A stretch of 61,512 nucleotides of DNA from Mycolicibacterium moriokaense (GTDB lineage Bacteria; Actinomycetota; Actinomycetes; Mycobacteriales; Mycobacteriaceae), in the NCBI RefSeq assembly GCF_003347205.1, contig NZ_QQBJ01000031.1, positions 1-61,512 of the forward strand, given 5' to 3'. This document shows, in pieces, positions 33,488 through 42,242 of this stretch. Under the pieces are notes generated by a model. That model worked only from the letters and a program-made list of their open reading frames with translations, made no database searches and was not told the DNA's origin. A program made the position numbers and the translations under genes. How positions within the stretch are numbered: the stretch's first letter is position 1; each line of letters starts with the position of its first letter.

Positions 33488-33741
33488 ACCAGAAGAGAAA
33501 CACCGGCGCGCCGCCCAACCTCATGTCGTGGTGCGTCCGGACACCTAACATTTGGCGCCGTGGCTCTGCTCGACGATCACGACGCCGTTGCCGAGTACGT
33601 TGCGAACATCGCAGGCTGGAAAGGTGAAGTCATGTCCACCGACGGCAGCGACCGCGGGCGATGTTCGAGGAATGCGCAGATCCAGGTCGGTCCGCGCTCG
33701 GTGACGGTCGTCTGCTCGCCCGCTTTCACGTACGGGTCGAC

Positions 33742-36405
33742 ATGAGCACCGCGGAGCACGAGCGCCTGGATGATATGAAGACCGGCAACGCCGATTGGCG
33801 TCGCTGGGGTACCTACCTGAGCGAGCGCGCATGGGGAACCGTTCGCGAGGACTACAGCGCCGAGGGCGACGCGTGGTCGTACTTCCCCTTCGAACACGCG
33901 CACTGTCGCGCCTACCGCTGGAACGAAGACGCGATGGCAGGCTGGGGCGATCGCGAGCAGATCATCTGCATGGGGCTTTCGCTGTGGAACGGTCGCGACG
34001 CCATCCTCAAAGAACGTCCCTACGGTCTGTCGAACGCCCAGGGCAACCACGGCGAGGACGTCAAAGACTATTGGTTCTACACCGACAATCTGCCCACGCA
34101 TGCCTATGCGGCGATGATCTACAAGTACCCGCAGGCGGCGTTTCCCTACGAAGATTTGCGGCGCACGAACGAAAGCCGCGGTCAGGACATCGGCGAATAC
34201 GAGCTCTTCGACGCCTTGCGCGACGAGTGGGTGCAGCAGCGTTACTTCGACGTCCAGGTCGAATACGCCAAGGCCGCACCAGAAGACGTGGTCTGCCGGA
34301 TAACGGTGACCAACCGCGGTCCCGATCCGGCGCCGATCCATGTCCTACCGCACTTGTGGTACCGCAACACCTGGTCGTGGGAACGCGACGAGGCCGCGCC
34401 TCGAATCACCAAATGCGGCAAGGGGACAGCGACCACCACACACGCTGCGCTGGGCGATCGCTGGTTCTCCGTCACCGCCTCGACGGGCGAGGTCCCCACG
34501 CTGGTGTTCTGCGAGAACGAAACCAACAATGCGCGCCTGTTCGGCTCGTCGAACGCTTCGGCAACCACCAAGGACGGCATCAACGACTACGTCGTCCACG
34601 GTGACGTCGAAGCCGTCGACATGACCGAGGGAAGCAAGGTTGCCGCGCACGTGATGACAACTGTGCCACCCGGCGAATCCGTCACCGTCACGGTTCGGTT
34701 CGCGTCGACTGATCCGGCATTGCCGATCGACGATGCCGACGAGGTCTTGGCGGCGCGCAATGCAGAGGCCGACGACTTCTACAACGCGGTTGCCGCGGCA
34801 GACCTCACCGAGGACGAGCGCCTGGTGCAGCGTCAAGCCCTCGCCGGATTGTTGTGGTGCAAGCAGTTCTACAACTATCGCGTACGGCGCTGGCTACAAG
34901 GCGATCCCGGCCAGCCGACACCTCCGGACCTGCGTTGGACGGGCCGCAACACCGACTGGCAACACTTCGCCGTCAGCGACGTGATCCTGATGCCCGACGC
35001 CTGGGAATACCCGTGGTTTGCCGCCTGGGACTTGGCGTTTCACTGCGTGTGCATGGCGCTGATCGACCCGGAGTTCGCCAAAGAGCAGATCCTGATTCTG
35101 TTGCAGTCCACGACACAGCACCCCCACGGGCAGATCCCGGCATACGAATGGGCTTTCGGTGACACCAATCCGCCGGTGCATGCGTGGGCAGCCTGGCAGG
35201 TCTATCAACTCGATCGCGCTCACACCGGCAAGGGTGACCGGGCATTCCTCGCGGTGGCATATCGGTCGGTGACCCTGCTTGTCATGTGGTGGCTCAACCA
35301 GAAGGATGCGGCCGATCGCGGCGTCTTCGGCGGCGGCTTCCTCGGCATGGACAACATCGGTGTCTTCGATCGGGACGAACCGCTGCCCGTCGGCGGCAAC
35401 CTCGCCCAGGTGGACGGCACCGCCTGGATGGCGGCTCTGGCTCTGCACTTGCTCGAAATCACCACCGAACTCTCCCGTGAGGATCCGGGTTACCTCCGCA
35501 TGTTCGGCCGATGGGTCTGGGAGGCCTGGCTCATCGCCAACGCATTGGAGAAAGGAAGCGGCCATGTCAGCTTCTGGAACGACGAAACCGGCTTCTACCA
35601 CGATGTGATCGAATTGGCCGACGGCACAGCACGATCACTGGAGGTCTTCTCCATGCAGGCCATCGTTCCGCTGTTTGCCTGCATCTCGATTCCAATGGCT
35701 GCAACGGAGGCGGTGGACGCCATGCAGGGCTTGTTGGCTGACCTGGCGCGCACCTACGAGCACACCGACCAAGATGTCCGCCTGAGCCTGACCGGGGGCG
35801 ACGGTTCGTACTACATGCTGGCGGTGGTCGACCAGGATCGGCTGGCGGCCATTCTGGAAAGGGCCTTCGATCCGGACCAATTCCTGTCGCCGCACGGAAT
35901 TCGCTCATTGTCGAAGTACCACCTGGACCATCCCTACGTCTACCACGCGGACCATCAGGACTACGACGTCACCTACGCGCCTGCAGAGTCACGCAACCGC
36001 ATGTTCGGTGGCAACTCCAACTGGCGTGGCCCGGTCTGGATGCCGATGAATTTCTTGTTCGTTCAGGCGCTCAACTCCTACGCCCGGTTCCTGGGCGACA
36101 CGTTCACCGTTCCCGATCCCGCTGATGCGACAGGAACGGTTTCGCTCGAGACCGTCGCAGATCGAATGGCTCGCCGCCTCACCGGGCTGGTGGTCCGAGA
36201 CCGGTCGGGGCGGCGAGCGGTGTTCGGCGACAACGAGTTCTTCCAGAACGACCCGCATTGGAGGGACCTGGTGCCCTTCAGTGAGTACTTCGACGGCGAC
36301 ACCGGTCGTGGCATCGGAGCCAGTCATCAGACGGGCTGGACCGCAACGATTGCGTTGCTGCTGCAATTCCGCGGCAAGCTGCGCTTCGGCGACGTTTCCC
36401 AATGA
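33742..36405 (+). CDS. MGH1/GH63-type glycoside hydrolase (glucosidase)
   Basis: This 887-residue protein is similar to bacterial GH63-related enzymes annotated as glucosidases or mannosylglycerate-hydrolase-like. The N-terminus NADWRRWGTYLSERAWGTVREDYS is the standard family start, which selects ATG 33742 over a longer frame. The C-terminal (alpha/alpha)6 barrel contains the family stretch GGNSNWRGPVWMPMNFLF with its acidic neighbours, and KSHLDH-like SKYHLDHPYVY. There is no secretion signal, so it is intracellular. It stands alone between a hydrolase and a small membrane protein. In mycobacteria a plausible substrate is glucosylglycerate or mannosylglycerate, but this is only inference from the family. 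Confidence 0.85.
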   Translation: MSTAEHERLDDMKTGNADWRRWGTYLSERAWGTVREDYSAEGDAWSYFPFEHAHCRAYRWNEDAMAGWGDREQIICMGLSLWNGRDAILKERPYGLSNAQGNHGEDVKDYWFYTDNLPTHAYAAMIYKYPQAAFPYEDLRRTNESRGQDIGEYELFDALRDEWVQQRYFDVQVEYAKAAPEDVVCRITVTNRGPDPAPIHVLPHLWYRNTWSWERDEAAPRITKCGKGTATTTHAALGDRWFSVTASTGEVPTLVFCENETNNARLFGSSNASATTKDGINDYVVHGDVEAVDMTEGSKVAAHVMTTVPPGESVTVTVRFASTDPALPIDDADEVLAARNAEADDFYNAVAAADLTEDERLVQRQALAGLLWCKQFYNYRVRRWLQGDPGQPTPPDLRWTGRNTDWQHFAVSDVILMPDAWEYPWFAAWDLAFHCVCMALIDPEFAKEQILILLQSTTQHPHGQIPAYEWAFGDTNPPVHAWAAWQVYQLDRAHTGKGDRAFLAVAYRSVTLLVMWWLNQKDAADRGVFGGGFLGMDNIGVFDRDEPLPVGGNLAQVDGTAWMAALALHLLEITTELSREDPGYLRMFGRWVWEAWLIANALEKGSGHVSFWNDETGFYHDVIELADGTARSLEVFSMQAIVPLFACISIPMAATEAVDAMQGLLADLARTYEHTDQDVRLSLTGGDGSYYMLAVVDQDRLAAILERAFDPDQFLSPHGIRSLSKYHLDHPYVYHADHQDYDVTYAPAESRNRMFGGNSNWRGPVWMPMNFLFVQALNSYARFLGDTFTVPDPADATGTVSLETVADRMARRLTGLVVRDRSGRRAVFGDNEFFQNDPHWRDLVPFSEYFDGDTGRGIGASHQTGWTATIALLLQFRGKLRFGDVSQ

Positions 36406-36487
36406 GCGGTAGAAGTCAGCGGCGTGGGGTTCTGGGAAGCAACTTCTGTGCGCACTCGATCGAGAACTAGCTGAATCGAGTCGACGC

Positions 36488-36733
36488 TCACGAGTGAGAC
36501 AACCGGCCGTCGGGTTCCACATGGACATCGCCTGTCTCGTGGGCCCCCGGCGTATCGGGCAACTCGTGTCGGCCACTGTCGCGCCGGCGCCGCAGAAGCC
36601 ACACGAGGCCGCTGGCCGTGAGCAGGCCGCCGGCGATCACCGTCGGCCACATCAGAATCTGAGCCAGCCACACCCGCCGCTGAACCGTGACAACCCGCTG
36701 TTGCGCGCGCCGGAGGCGGCGGAGCTTAGCCAT
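36488..36733 (-). CDS. Small single-pass membrane protein
   Basis: This 81-residue protein has a basic N-terminus (MAKLRRLRRAQQRVVTVQRR), one membrane segment (WLAQILMWPTVIAGGLLTASGLVWLL) and an Arg-rich stop-transfer followed by an acidic hydrophilic tail. ATG 36733 has no clear ribosome site. It lies 50 bases downstream of a response regulator gene on the same strand and may share its transcript. No family is recognised. Confidence 0.5.
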   Translation of the reverse strand: MAKLRRLRRAQQRVVTVQRRVWLAQILMWPTVIAGGLLTASGLVWLLRRRRDSGRHELPDTPGAHETGDVHVEPDGRLSHS

Positions 36734-36783
36734 ACGCGGGGAATGCCCAAGATCGGCCGCCCGAAAACACGGCGCCGCCGGAA

Positions 36784-37452
36784 CTACGGTCCGCCTCTCC
36801 AATGGTCGATGCGATTGTGGTCCGGGGTGAAGCCGTGCTCGACGCCCCACAGGACGGCCTGGGTCCGGCTGCCTGCGCCGATCTTGCGGTAGATGGTCCG
36901 GATGTAGGACTTCACGGTGTTCGGGCTCAAGTAGGTCAGCCGCGCCACGTCGGCATTGCTCTTTCCTTGCGTGATGAGGGCGAGAATCTCCGACTCGCGA
37001 TCGCTGAGTCCCTCGCCGCGTCCTGGCCAATCGAGGCCGACGGCGCTTCGTGCTCGCGGGCCGACGTCGCTGACGACGATCTCGCCGGCGTGTACCGCCT
37101 CCAGCGCGGCGACCAACTCGCGTGCGGGCAACGTTTTCGACAGATATCCGTGTGCGCCGTGCTTGCGGGCGCTTTCAACCAGGTGCGGGTGAAAGTTCCA
37201 GGTATAAACCACAACTCGGCGCGCACGCGGATTGGCGACCAACTCGCCGATCTCGTGATGGTCGGACTCGGGCTGGGCGAAAGAGTCGTACAGGACGATG
37301 TCGACGGGGTCGTCGAGGGGCATGGTGGCGTCGATCTCGGCGACCACCACACGGTCGCGATAGTTGTCGAACATCTTGGCTATGCCCATCAGCACGACGT
37401 CGTAGTCGTCGACGAGGGCGACGGTGATCGCTTTCTTCGCGGATGAGGGCAC
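36784..37452 (-). CDS. NarL/LuxR-type response regulator
   Basis: This 222-residue regulator has an N-terminal receiver domain (ITVALVDDYDVVLMGI, with the phospho-acceptor Asp in DIVLYDSFAQ and Lys in YLSKTLPARE) and a C-terminal GerE helix-turn-helix (LSDRESEILALITQGKSNADVARLTYLSPNTVKSYIRTIYRKIG). No histidine kinase is adjacent, so it is an orphan. It is divergent from a cluster of small membrane proteins (DUF6131 and two paralogous hypotheticals) and may regulate them. The spacer contains an inverted repeat. Confidence 0.9.
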   Translation of the reverse strand: MPSSAKKAITVALVDDYDVVLMGIAKMFDNYRDRVVVAEIDATMPLDDPVDIVLYDSFAQPESDHHEIGELVANPRARRVVVYTWNFHPHLVESARKHGAHGYLSKTLPARELVAALEAVHAGEIVVSDVGPRARSAVGLDWPGRGEGLSDRESEILALITQGKSNADVARLTYLSPNTVKSYIRTIYRKIGAGSRTQAVLWGVEHGFTPDHNRIDHWRGGP

Positions 37453-37471
37453 GGCGGGAAGATTACCGCCC

Positions 37472-37496
37472 TAGGGGTGTATTGGAACCCCCCCTA
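37472..37496. promoter_or_regulatory. Inverted repeat between response regulator and DUF6131 gene
   Basis: TAGGGG at 37472-37477 is inverted as CCCCTA at 37491-37496, with 13 bases between. It lies 20 bases before the response-regulator start and 95 bases before the divergent small membrane-protein gene. It is a candidate operator. Confidence 0.3.
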
Positions 37497-37590
37497 AAGG
37501 GTCTTCTATTGGTTGCAGTGCCGAGGACCACTCGGCCGTATTCGAAGATCAAGCGCGCCGCGACCGGCGCCATACCCAGAGGGGTTCATC

Positions 37591-37770
37591 ATGATCGTTC
37601 TCGGAATGATCCTCATCGTCCTCGGGCTCATCCTGCCCATGCTGATCCCGACGTTCGCGTTCGCGCACGTGCTGTTGGTCATCGGGGTCATCGTGCTGGT
37701 TGTCGGCATCATCCTGGCTGTCTTGGGATCGACAGGTCGTGCTGTCGGCGGCCGTCGCCACTACTACTGA
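37591..37770 (+). CDS. DUF6131 small membrane protein
   Basis: This 59-residue protein has two hydrophobic helices (MIVLGMILIVLGLILPMLIPTF and HVLLVIGVIVLVVGIILAVLG) and the family ending GSTGRAVGGRRHYY. ATG 37591 has agagggg seven bases upstream, and the longer in-frame extension is rejected. Proteins of this kind are widespread in mycobacteria and often appear near stress-response genes. Their function is unknown. Two coupled hypothetical genes follow on the same strand. Confidence 0.85.
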   Translation: MIVLGMILIVLGLILPMLIPTFAFAHVLLVIGVIVLVVGIILAVLGSTGRAVGGRRHYY

Positions 37771-37805
37771 TCGCATATAGCAGCCACGAGTGAACGGAGA
37801 TCGAA

Positions 37806-38390
37806 ATGCCTTTATGGGGATGGTTTTTCCTCGCCGCGCTGCTCTTGATCGCCATCGCAGGGGTGATCGTCGCGCTGTCGGCCGCCCGACGCAGACGAAC
37901 CGACCGCCTCAGGGCGCAGTTCGGTCCCGAGTATGACCAAACCGTCGCCAAGACCGGCGGGCAGAACGCGGCGGAAAAGGAACTCAAGGCTCGCCAGCGC
38001 CAGCGACGCAAGCTCGACATTCGTCCGCTGTCTCGCGATGCGCTGGAGGGCTATTCGCACCGTTGGCGCGAAGTGCAGACCGCATTCGTCGACAGTCCGG
38101 CACGCGCGCTGGATGACGCGGACCGCCTCTTGTCAGAGGTCATGCGTGAGCGCGGCTACCCAGTCGACGACTTCGATCAGCGAGCAGCCGACATCTCCGT
38201 CGACTATCCGGCGGTCGTGGAGAACTACCGGGCAGCCCACGCCATCCACCACGCGGGACGGGACGGGCAGGCAAGCACGGAGAACCAACGCCAAGCCTTC
38301 GTGCATTACCGGACGCTGTTCGACAACCTTCTCGACCAACACGAAAACGGTGACACGCCAACACAATCTACACAGGAGGCAAGCACATGA
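37806..38390 (+). CDS. Membrane-anchored hypothetical protein, paralogue of downstream gene
   Basis: This 194-residue protein has one N-terminal membrane anchor (WGWFFLAALLLIAIAGVIVAL) and a helical cytoplasmic part (residues 27-194). The segment WREVQTAFVDSPARALDDAD and the later ASTENQRQAFVHYRTLFDNLL are echoed in the next gene, so the two soluble regions are related. A ribosome site (ggagat) precedes ATG 37806. The stop overlaps the next start by four bases. Families of this kind are found beside DUF6131 in mycobacteria. No function is known to me. Confidence 0.8.
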   Translation: MPLWGWFFLAALLLIAIAGVIVALSAARRRRTDRLRAQFGPEYDQTVAKTGGQNAAEKELKARQRQRRKLDIRPLSRDALEGYSHRWREVQTAFVDSPARALDDADRLLSEVMRERGYPVDDFDQRAADISVDYPAVVENYRAAHAIHHAGRDGQASTENQRQAFVHYRTLFDNLLDQHENGDTPTQSTQEAST

Positions 38391-38797
38391 CCGTCCACGA
38401 TCACCCAGGTGAAGCGGAATCGACCACGGCCGCTGATCCGGCTTGGCAGCGGCAAGCCGACGAGTTCGCGGCCAGGCAGGCCGCAGCCAGTACCGGCGCT
38501 TCGCCAGAAGATGTCCAGCCCTCCACCGAGACAGCGCTTTTCGCCGACACAGAACTGGCCGAGTTTCGGCAGGGATGGGACAGTATCCAGGCGGGCTTCG
38601 TCGATGACCCCAAACGCTGCGTCGAACAAGCAGACGGCTTGGTGACAGATGTCGTCGGACAACTCAGCAATGGGTTCACCGCAGCGCGCTCGCGACTCGA
38701 GGAGCAGTGGAGTCGTGGCGAAGATGCCTCCACCGAAGATCTGCGGGTCGCCCTGAAACGCTACCGGGAGTTCTTCGAACGGCTGCTCGCCGTCTGA
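38387..38797 (+). CDS. Soluble hypothetical protein, paralogue of upstream gene
   Basis: This 136-residue protein lacks a membrane segment. Residues about 57-80 (FRQGWDSIQAGFVDDPKRCVEQADGLV) and the C-terminal ASTEDLRVALKRYREFFERLL match the corresponding parts of the upstream membrane-anchored protein. The N-terminal 45 residues are low-complexity and probably disordered. It is translationally coupled to the upstream gene and followed by a hairpin at 38818-38848, so the unit ends here. The two could form a heteromeric complex at the membrane. Confidence 0.8.
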   Translation: MTVHDHPGEAESTTAADPAWQRQADEFAARQAAASTGASPEDVQPSTETALFADTELAEFRQGWDSIQAGFVDDPKRCVEQADGLVTDVVGQLSNGFTAARSRLEEQWSRGEDASTEDLRVALKRYREFFERLLAV

Positions 38798-38817
38798 GGC
38801 GGTCGGCGCAAGCCTGC

Positions 38818-38848
38818 ACCCATCCGATCCGCGCGGGGTCGGATGGGT
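38818..38848 (+). terminator. Hairpin ending the DUF6131 operon
   Basis: A perfect 10-base stem (ACCCATCCGA pairing with TCGGATGGGT) encloses an 11-base GC-rich loop, 20 bases after the preceding stop. There is no T-run, as is common for mycobacterial terminators. Confidence 0.55.
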
Positions 38849-38932
38849 CTGGCGGCTGCCGATTCTTACCGGACGCTGACGCATCGCCCTGAGAGCCAGT
38901 CGCAGGGCTGAGACGGCTCTACCGTCGGGAGC

Positions 38933-39457
38933 ATGACTGGTCCAGTGCCATCGCGACCCACCTCGCGACGCCAGGTGCTGCTGGGCGCGGCGCTGGTCGG
39001 TGTGCTCGCCGGGTGCGGCTCGCTGCGGGTAACGGCGGCCGCGGACCCGTCGCCCCAGCCCCAAGGGCAATTCGAAGTCACCCACACCGATGCAGAGTGG
39101 CGGCAACTCCTGACGCCCGAGCAGTATCACGTGCTTCGGCAGGCGGGCACCGAGACCCCGTTCACCAGCCCGCTCAACGACGAGCACCGCACCGGCATCT
39201 TCTCGTGCGCAGGCTGCGGGCTCGACTTGTTCTCATCGGCCACCATATTCGACAGCGGCACCGGATGGCCGAGCTTCTGGCAGGCGATGGACAACGCCGT
39301 CATCGAACGCGACGACAACAGCCTGATGATGACGCGCACTGAGGTGTTGTGCCGCCGCTGCGGCGGGCACCTCGGCCACGTCTTCGACGACGGGCCGGCA
39401 CCGACCGGCCTTCGATACTGCATGAACGGCGTCGCACTGACGTTTCGGGCGACGTAG
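38933..39457 (+). CDS. msrB: Lipoprotein methionine-(R)-sulfoxide reductase
   Basis: This 174-residue MsrB has an N-terminal export signal carrying a twin-arginine (TSRRQVLLGAALVG) and a lipobox (VLAGC, Cys near residue 28), so it is predicted to be anchored outside the membrane. The catalytic domain has both zinc CxxC pairs (CAGC and CRRC), the conserved GTGWPSFW, HLGHVFDDG, and the catalytic cysteine in RYCMNG. It reduces the R-epimer of methionine sulfoxide in proteins. An exported form would protect envelope proteins from oxidants. It is a single gene, and its neighbour on the other strand is a DUF2127 membrane protein. Confidence 0.93.
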   Translation: MTGPVPSRPTSRRQVLLGAALVGVLAGCGSLRVTAAADPSPQPQGQFEVTHTDAEWRQLLTPEQYHVLRQAGTETPFTSPLNDEHRTGIFSCAGCGLDLFSSATIFDSGTGWPSFWQAMDNAVIERDDNSLMMTRTEVLCRRCGGHLGHVFDDGPAPTGLRYCMNGVALTFRAT

Positions 39458-39494
39458 CGCTCCGGGTCCCGATCCGCGCCCCAGGCACGCCTTG

Positions 39495-40259
39495 CTAGAC
39501 GTTGGCCGCCGCGCTCTCGATATCCATTAGTTGCTCGCCCCGCCGCTCGGCGTCGTAGGCGTCGCGACCTCCCCGCAGACCGAACAGCCGCTTGGAGATC
39601 AACAGGTAAAGGACCGCCGCGACGTTGATGGCGAATGTCGCAGCGCGTGTCATCGTGATGCCCGTGGCGAGATCGCGGATCTCCAACGGGAGGAACACCG
39701 ATGTGGCGATGACGGCGAAATACTCGCCCCAACGCTTCAACAGCCACAGGCCGATGCCCTCCACGACTTGAAGGGCCGCGTACGCGGCAAGCGCAAGCAC
39801 TATCAGGGCCAGCGTCGACGGCTTGATTGCCAGCGCCTTCTCCAAGTCGTGCACGGTGGTCATCTGGTCGACGTTGAACCCCGCGGCGCGCAAGACCGGC
39901 AGATCTCGATCGAAAGTGGCCTGGACCGCATCGTGTGCGCCGCGGAACTTCCATACCGCATAGGCCGCAAGCGCAATCAGTGCGGCGCGCAGCCACCGTT
40001 CCACGGCCAGAACACGCACGATGACCGCTTGCCGTAGCGCTTTGCCGCGCAAGATGAGTGGAGCGTCGTCGGCGCGCCCGCGACCGAGCGGTGGTCCGAG
40101 CGTGTAGTCGCCGCAACGCAGGCAGCGCCACACTTCGCCCAGCCCGGTCTGGCCGCTGAGGCGCTTCGCCAACGCCTCGTCGTCAGGAGCATAAGTGGCG
40201 TGACCGCGGCGCGCGCACGTGCGCAGTTCCCACTTGTTGACGCCCCGATGCCTCGTCAT
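39495..40259 (-). CDS. DUF2127 membrane protein with N-terminal zinc-ribbon-like part
   Basis: This 254-residue protein begins with a short hydrophilic region holding CARRGH and CLRCG pairs that may bind metal (residues 16-50). The DUF2127 membrane domain follows (LRAALIALAAYAVWKF, LALIVLALAAYAALQVVEGIGLWLLKRWGEYFAVIATSVFLPLEIRDL, and a final helix FAINVAAVLYLLI). The function of DUF2127 is unknown. It is a monocistronic gene separated from its neighbours on both sides. Confidence 0.82.
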   Translation of the reverse strand: MTRHRGVNKWELRTCARRGHATYAPDDEALAKRLSGQTGLGEVWRCLRCGDYTLGPPLGRGRADDAPLILRGKALRQAVIVRVLAVERWLRAALIALAAYAVWKFRGAHDAVQATFDRDLPVLRAAGFNVDQMTTVHDLEKALAIKPSTLALIVLALAAYAALQVVEGIGLWLLKRWGEYFAVIATSVFLPLEIRDLATGITMTRAATFAINVAAVLYLLISKRLFGLRGGRDAYDAERRGEQLMDIESAAANV

Positions 40260-40371
40260 GCGAACAACCCCCTATCGCGTCACCGCCCGCCTGTGACGCC
40301 GTTGTTCACTCTGGCTGTGCACTCCTCTGCGCCTCACAGGAATCGCCCGCGAGACTATCCGCTCATTCCGC

Positions 40372-40800
40372 TCATCGCCCGAGAGTTGGCGCTGAATTGC
40401 TGTGAGAGTGCTGAGCGACATCGGCCGACGGTGACCGTCGCCGGACGACGGCGATTCCCACCAGCGCAATCGTCGCCGCTTCGGCCAGCACACTGAGCCA
40501 GGTGTACGGCGAAGGCTGCCAACCGGTTTCGATGAAGCCGAACAGGCCGACCGTCCGTGACAGCGCGAAGGCCACCAATGATCCCGCGGCGCCCGCCGCC
40601 GCGACCAGGTGCAGCCACAGCGGCCCACCGACCAGGATCAGCAGCGCAAGTGCACAGAACACACTGGCCTGCAGCAGAAATCCCGGTCCGACGGTCGGAA
40701 TGTCACGGTAGCCGTTGATGTAGAGGTAGGCGTGTATGACGCCGCTGACGGCCACCGATGCGGCGATCGCGACCCGCAGGACAGTCTGTTCGATCTTCAT
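40372..40800 (-). CDS. Four-helix membrane protein at the end of a cupredoxin operon
   Basis: This 142-residue protein has four hydrophobic stretches: VLRVAIAASVAVSGVIHAYLYI, GFLLQASVFCALALLILVGG, LHLVAAAGAAGSLVAFALS, and LSVLAEAATIALVGIAVV. ATG 40800 overlaps the stop of the metallophosphoesterase gene by four bases. The C-terminus is His/Ser-rich (DVAQHSHSNS). It resembles a DoxX-like or other small integral membrane protein. Its role in the three-gene unit is unknown. Confidence 0.75.
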   Translation of the reverse strand: MKIEQTVLRVAIAASVAVSGVIHAYLYINGYRDIPTVGPGFLLQASVFCALALLILVGGPLWLHLVAAAGAAGSLVAFALSRTVGLFGFIETGWQPSPYTWLSVLAEAATIALVGIAVVRRRSPSADVAQHSHSNSAPTLGR

Positions 40801-41732
40801 GTCAGCTTCTGGTCCTTCAATGCGAGAGCCTGCTGCCCCTTGGTGTAGGTCACCTCGCGGATGCCCAGCGCATCGCGCAGCTTTCCCGCTGGCAGCGTCA
40901 CGGGCTTGGGGGCCGGCCCCTGCCCAGGAGCGGGCAGCGGATAGGCGGTGGTGGTGCCGCTGTAGAACGTCACGTTTCCTTCGGTCTTGGAGAAGAGTTG
41001 GTGGACATGGCCGTTGAGGCACGTCACCGACGAGAAGCGTTTCAGGTAGCTCAATGCCTGCGTGGCGTCGTCAGTGCCCCAGCCCCAGTCCGGGTACATC
41101 GCGAACAGCGGGATATGGCTGAACACCACGATGGGGGTGTCGCTGGACAGCCTCGCGACGTCCTTCTCGATGAACTCCAGTTGGTCGGTGCCCAGATGCC
41201 CGAGCTTGTTGAGGTTCAGCGTGTTCACCAGCCCGATGAGATGCACGCCCGCGACGTCGAAGCTGTACCAGCCGTCGCCCCGGGTGCCCGCCCCGAACGC
41301 CTGGCGGTACTTCTGGCCGGCGTCGTCGGTGGAGTCGTGCTCGCCGGGCACGGTGAACACATGCGGGGCGTTGATGCCGGTCATCATCTGCTTGACCTGG
41401 TCGAACTGCGCGGGCGTCGCGAGATGGGTGAGATCGCCGGTGTGGATCACGAAGTCGGGTGTGTAGCCCAGGCTGTTGATCTGCCCGATGGCGTGGGTGA
41501 ACGTGTCGGTCACGTTGGGGTTCGCCGGGCCGTTGAACCCGATGTGGCTGTCGCTGATCTGGGCGAATCGCAATGTCGGTCTTGCTGTTTGGACGGTGCT
41601 GGCCGCCGAGCCCGCGACGTGCGAGATCACCTCGCCGCCGGCAACGGTCAACGCCACCGCCGCGCCGAACCAGGCGCCGTGCCGGATCAGCTGGCGCCGG
41701 GTCATCCCCGGCTGATCGTCGGCGGCGCTCAC
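40797..41732 (-). CDS. Exported metallophosphoesterase (calcineurin-like)
   Basis: This 311-residue protein starts at GTG 41732, overlapping the cupredoxin stop. A twin-arginine-type signal (MTRRQLIRHGAWFGAAVALTVAGG) directs export. The metal-site motifs of the calcineurin-like family are all there: FAQISDSHIGF, VIHTGDLTH, VPGEHD (where GNHD is usual), FSHIP and LNGHVHQ. GNHD to GEHD is a notable change in a metal-binding motif. Coupling with a cupredoxin upstream and a membrane protein downstream suggests a periplasmic, metal-linked function. Confidence 0.85.
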   Translation of the reverse strand: MSAADDQPGMTRRQLIRHGAWFGAAVALTVAGGEVISHVAGSAASTVQTARPTLRFAQISDSHIGFNGPANPNVTDTFTHAIGQINSLGYTPDFVIHTGDLTHLATPAQFDQVKQMMTGINAPHVFTVPGEHDSTDDAGQKYRQAFGAGTRGDGWYSFDVAGVHLIGLVNTLNLNKLGHLGTDQLEFIEKDVARLSSDTPIVVFSHIPLFAMYPDWGWGTDDATQALSYLKRFSSVTCLNGHVHQLFSKTEGNVTFYSGTTTAYPLPAPGQGPAPKPVTLPAGKLRDALGIREVTYTKGQQALALKDQKLT

Positions 41733-42187
41733 TTGGTCACCACCACAGTGCCGGTCATGAACGGGTGGATGGAACAGACGTAGTCGTAGGTGCCCGCTGT
41801 CGCGAACGTGAAGCTGTACGTGCCGTGCGTGTCCAACCCGGGGGAGTGGAACGCGCCGTCCTTGGCGGCGATGGTGTGCGGTTCCTCGTCCTGGTTTGTC
41901 CACGTCACCGTCGTCCCGACAGGGACGCTCAGCGTGGCGGGGTTGAACTTGAAGTCGCTGATACTGACCGCCGTGCCGCCTTGGGGCGTCGGTGCGTCGG
42001 TGCTCGCCGTCGATGCCGAAGCGGGCGGCATGTCCATCCCCGGCATGGCCTGTCCGGACATGCCCGGCGTCATCCCGGACTGGAATGTGAACGAAGGGGC
42101 GGTGGTGGTGGCGGTGCCGGATGCATGGCTGGCGCAGCCCGCCGTGAGCGCGATGCCCGCAGCGGCGAGCGCGAGAGTGACCTTCAT
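41729..42187 (-). CDS. Cupredoxin-domain lipoprotein
   Basis: This 152-residue blue-copper (plastocyanin-like) domain sits behind a lipoprotein signal (AAGIALTAGC, lipobox Cys18). A Met/Gly/Pro-rich linker follows (MTPGMSGQAMPGMDMPP), which itself could bind copper. Type 1 copper ligands are visible: His in EEPHTIAA, and Cys, His and Met in YVCSIHPFMTG. It is the first gene of a three-gene overlapping unit with a metallophosphoesterase and a membrane protein. It likely acts in extracytoplasmic electron transfer or copper handling. Confidence 0.88.
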   Translation of the reverse strand: MKVTLALAAAGIALTAGCASHASGTATTTAPSFTFQSGMTPGMSGQAMPGMDMPPASASTASTDAPTPQGGTAVSISDFKFNPATLSVPVGTTVTWTNQDEEPHTIAAKDGAFHSPGLDTHGTYSFTFATAGTYDYVCSIHPFMTGTVVVTK

Positions 42188-42242
42188 ACCCAGAGCTAGG
42201 CGTCCGGGTTACAGCGGCACCGTTGGCGGCGCTTTTCGCGGC

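Noticed and set aside
33560-33745. A 61-codon frame just before the glycoside hydrolase
   Set aside because: No ribosome site, overlap with the beginning of the hydrolase and no recognisable content; it is more likely the untranslated leader.
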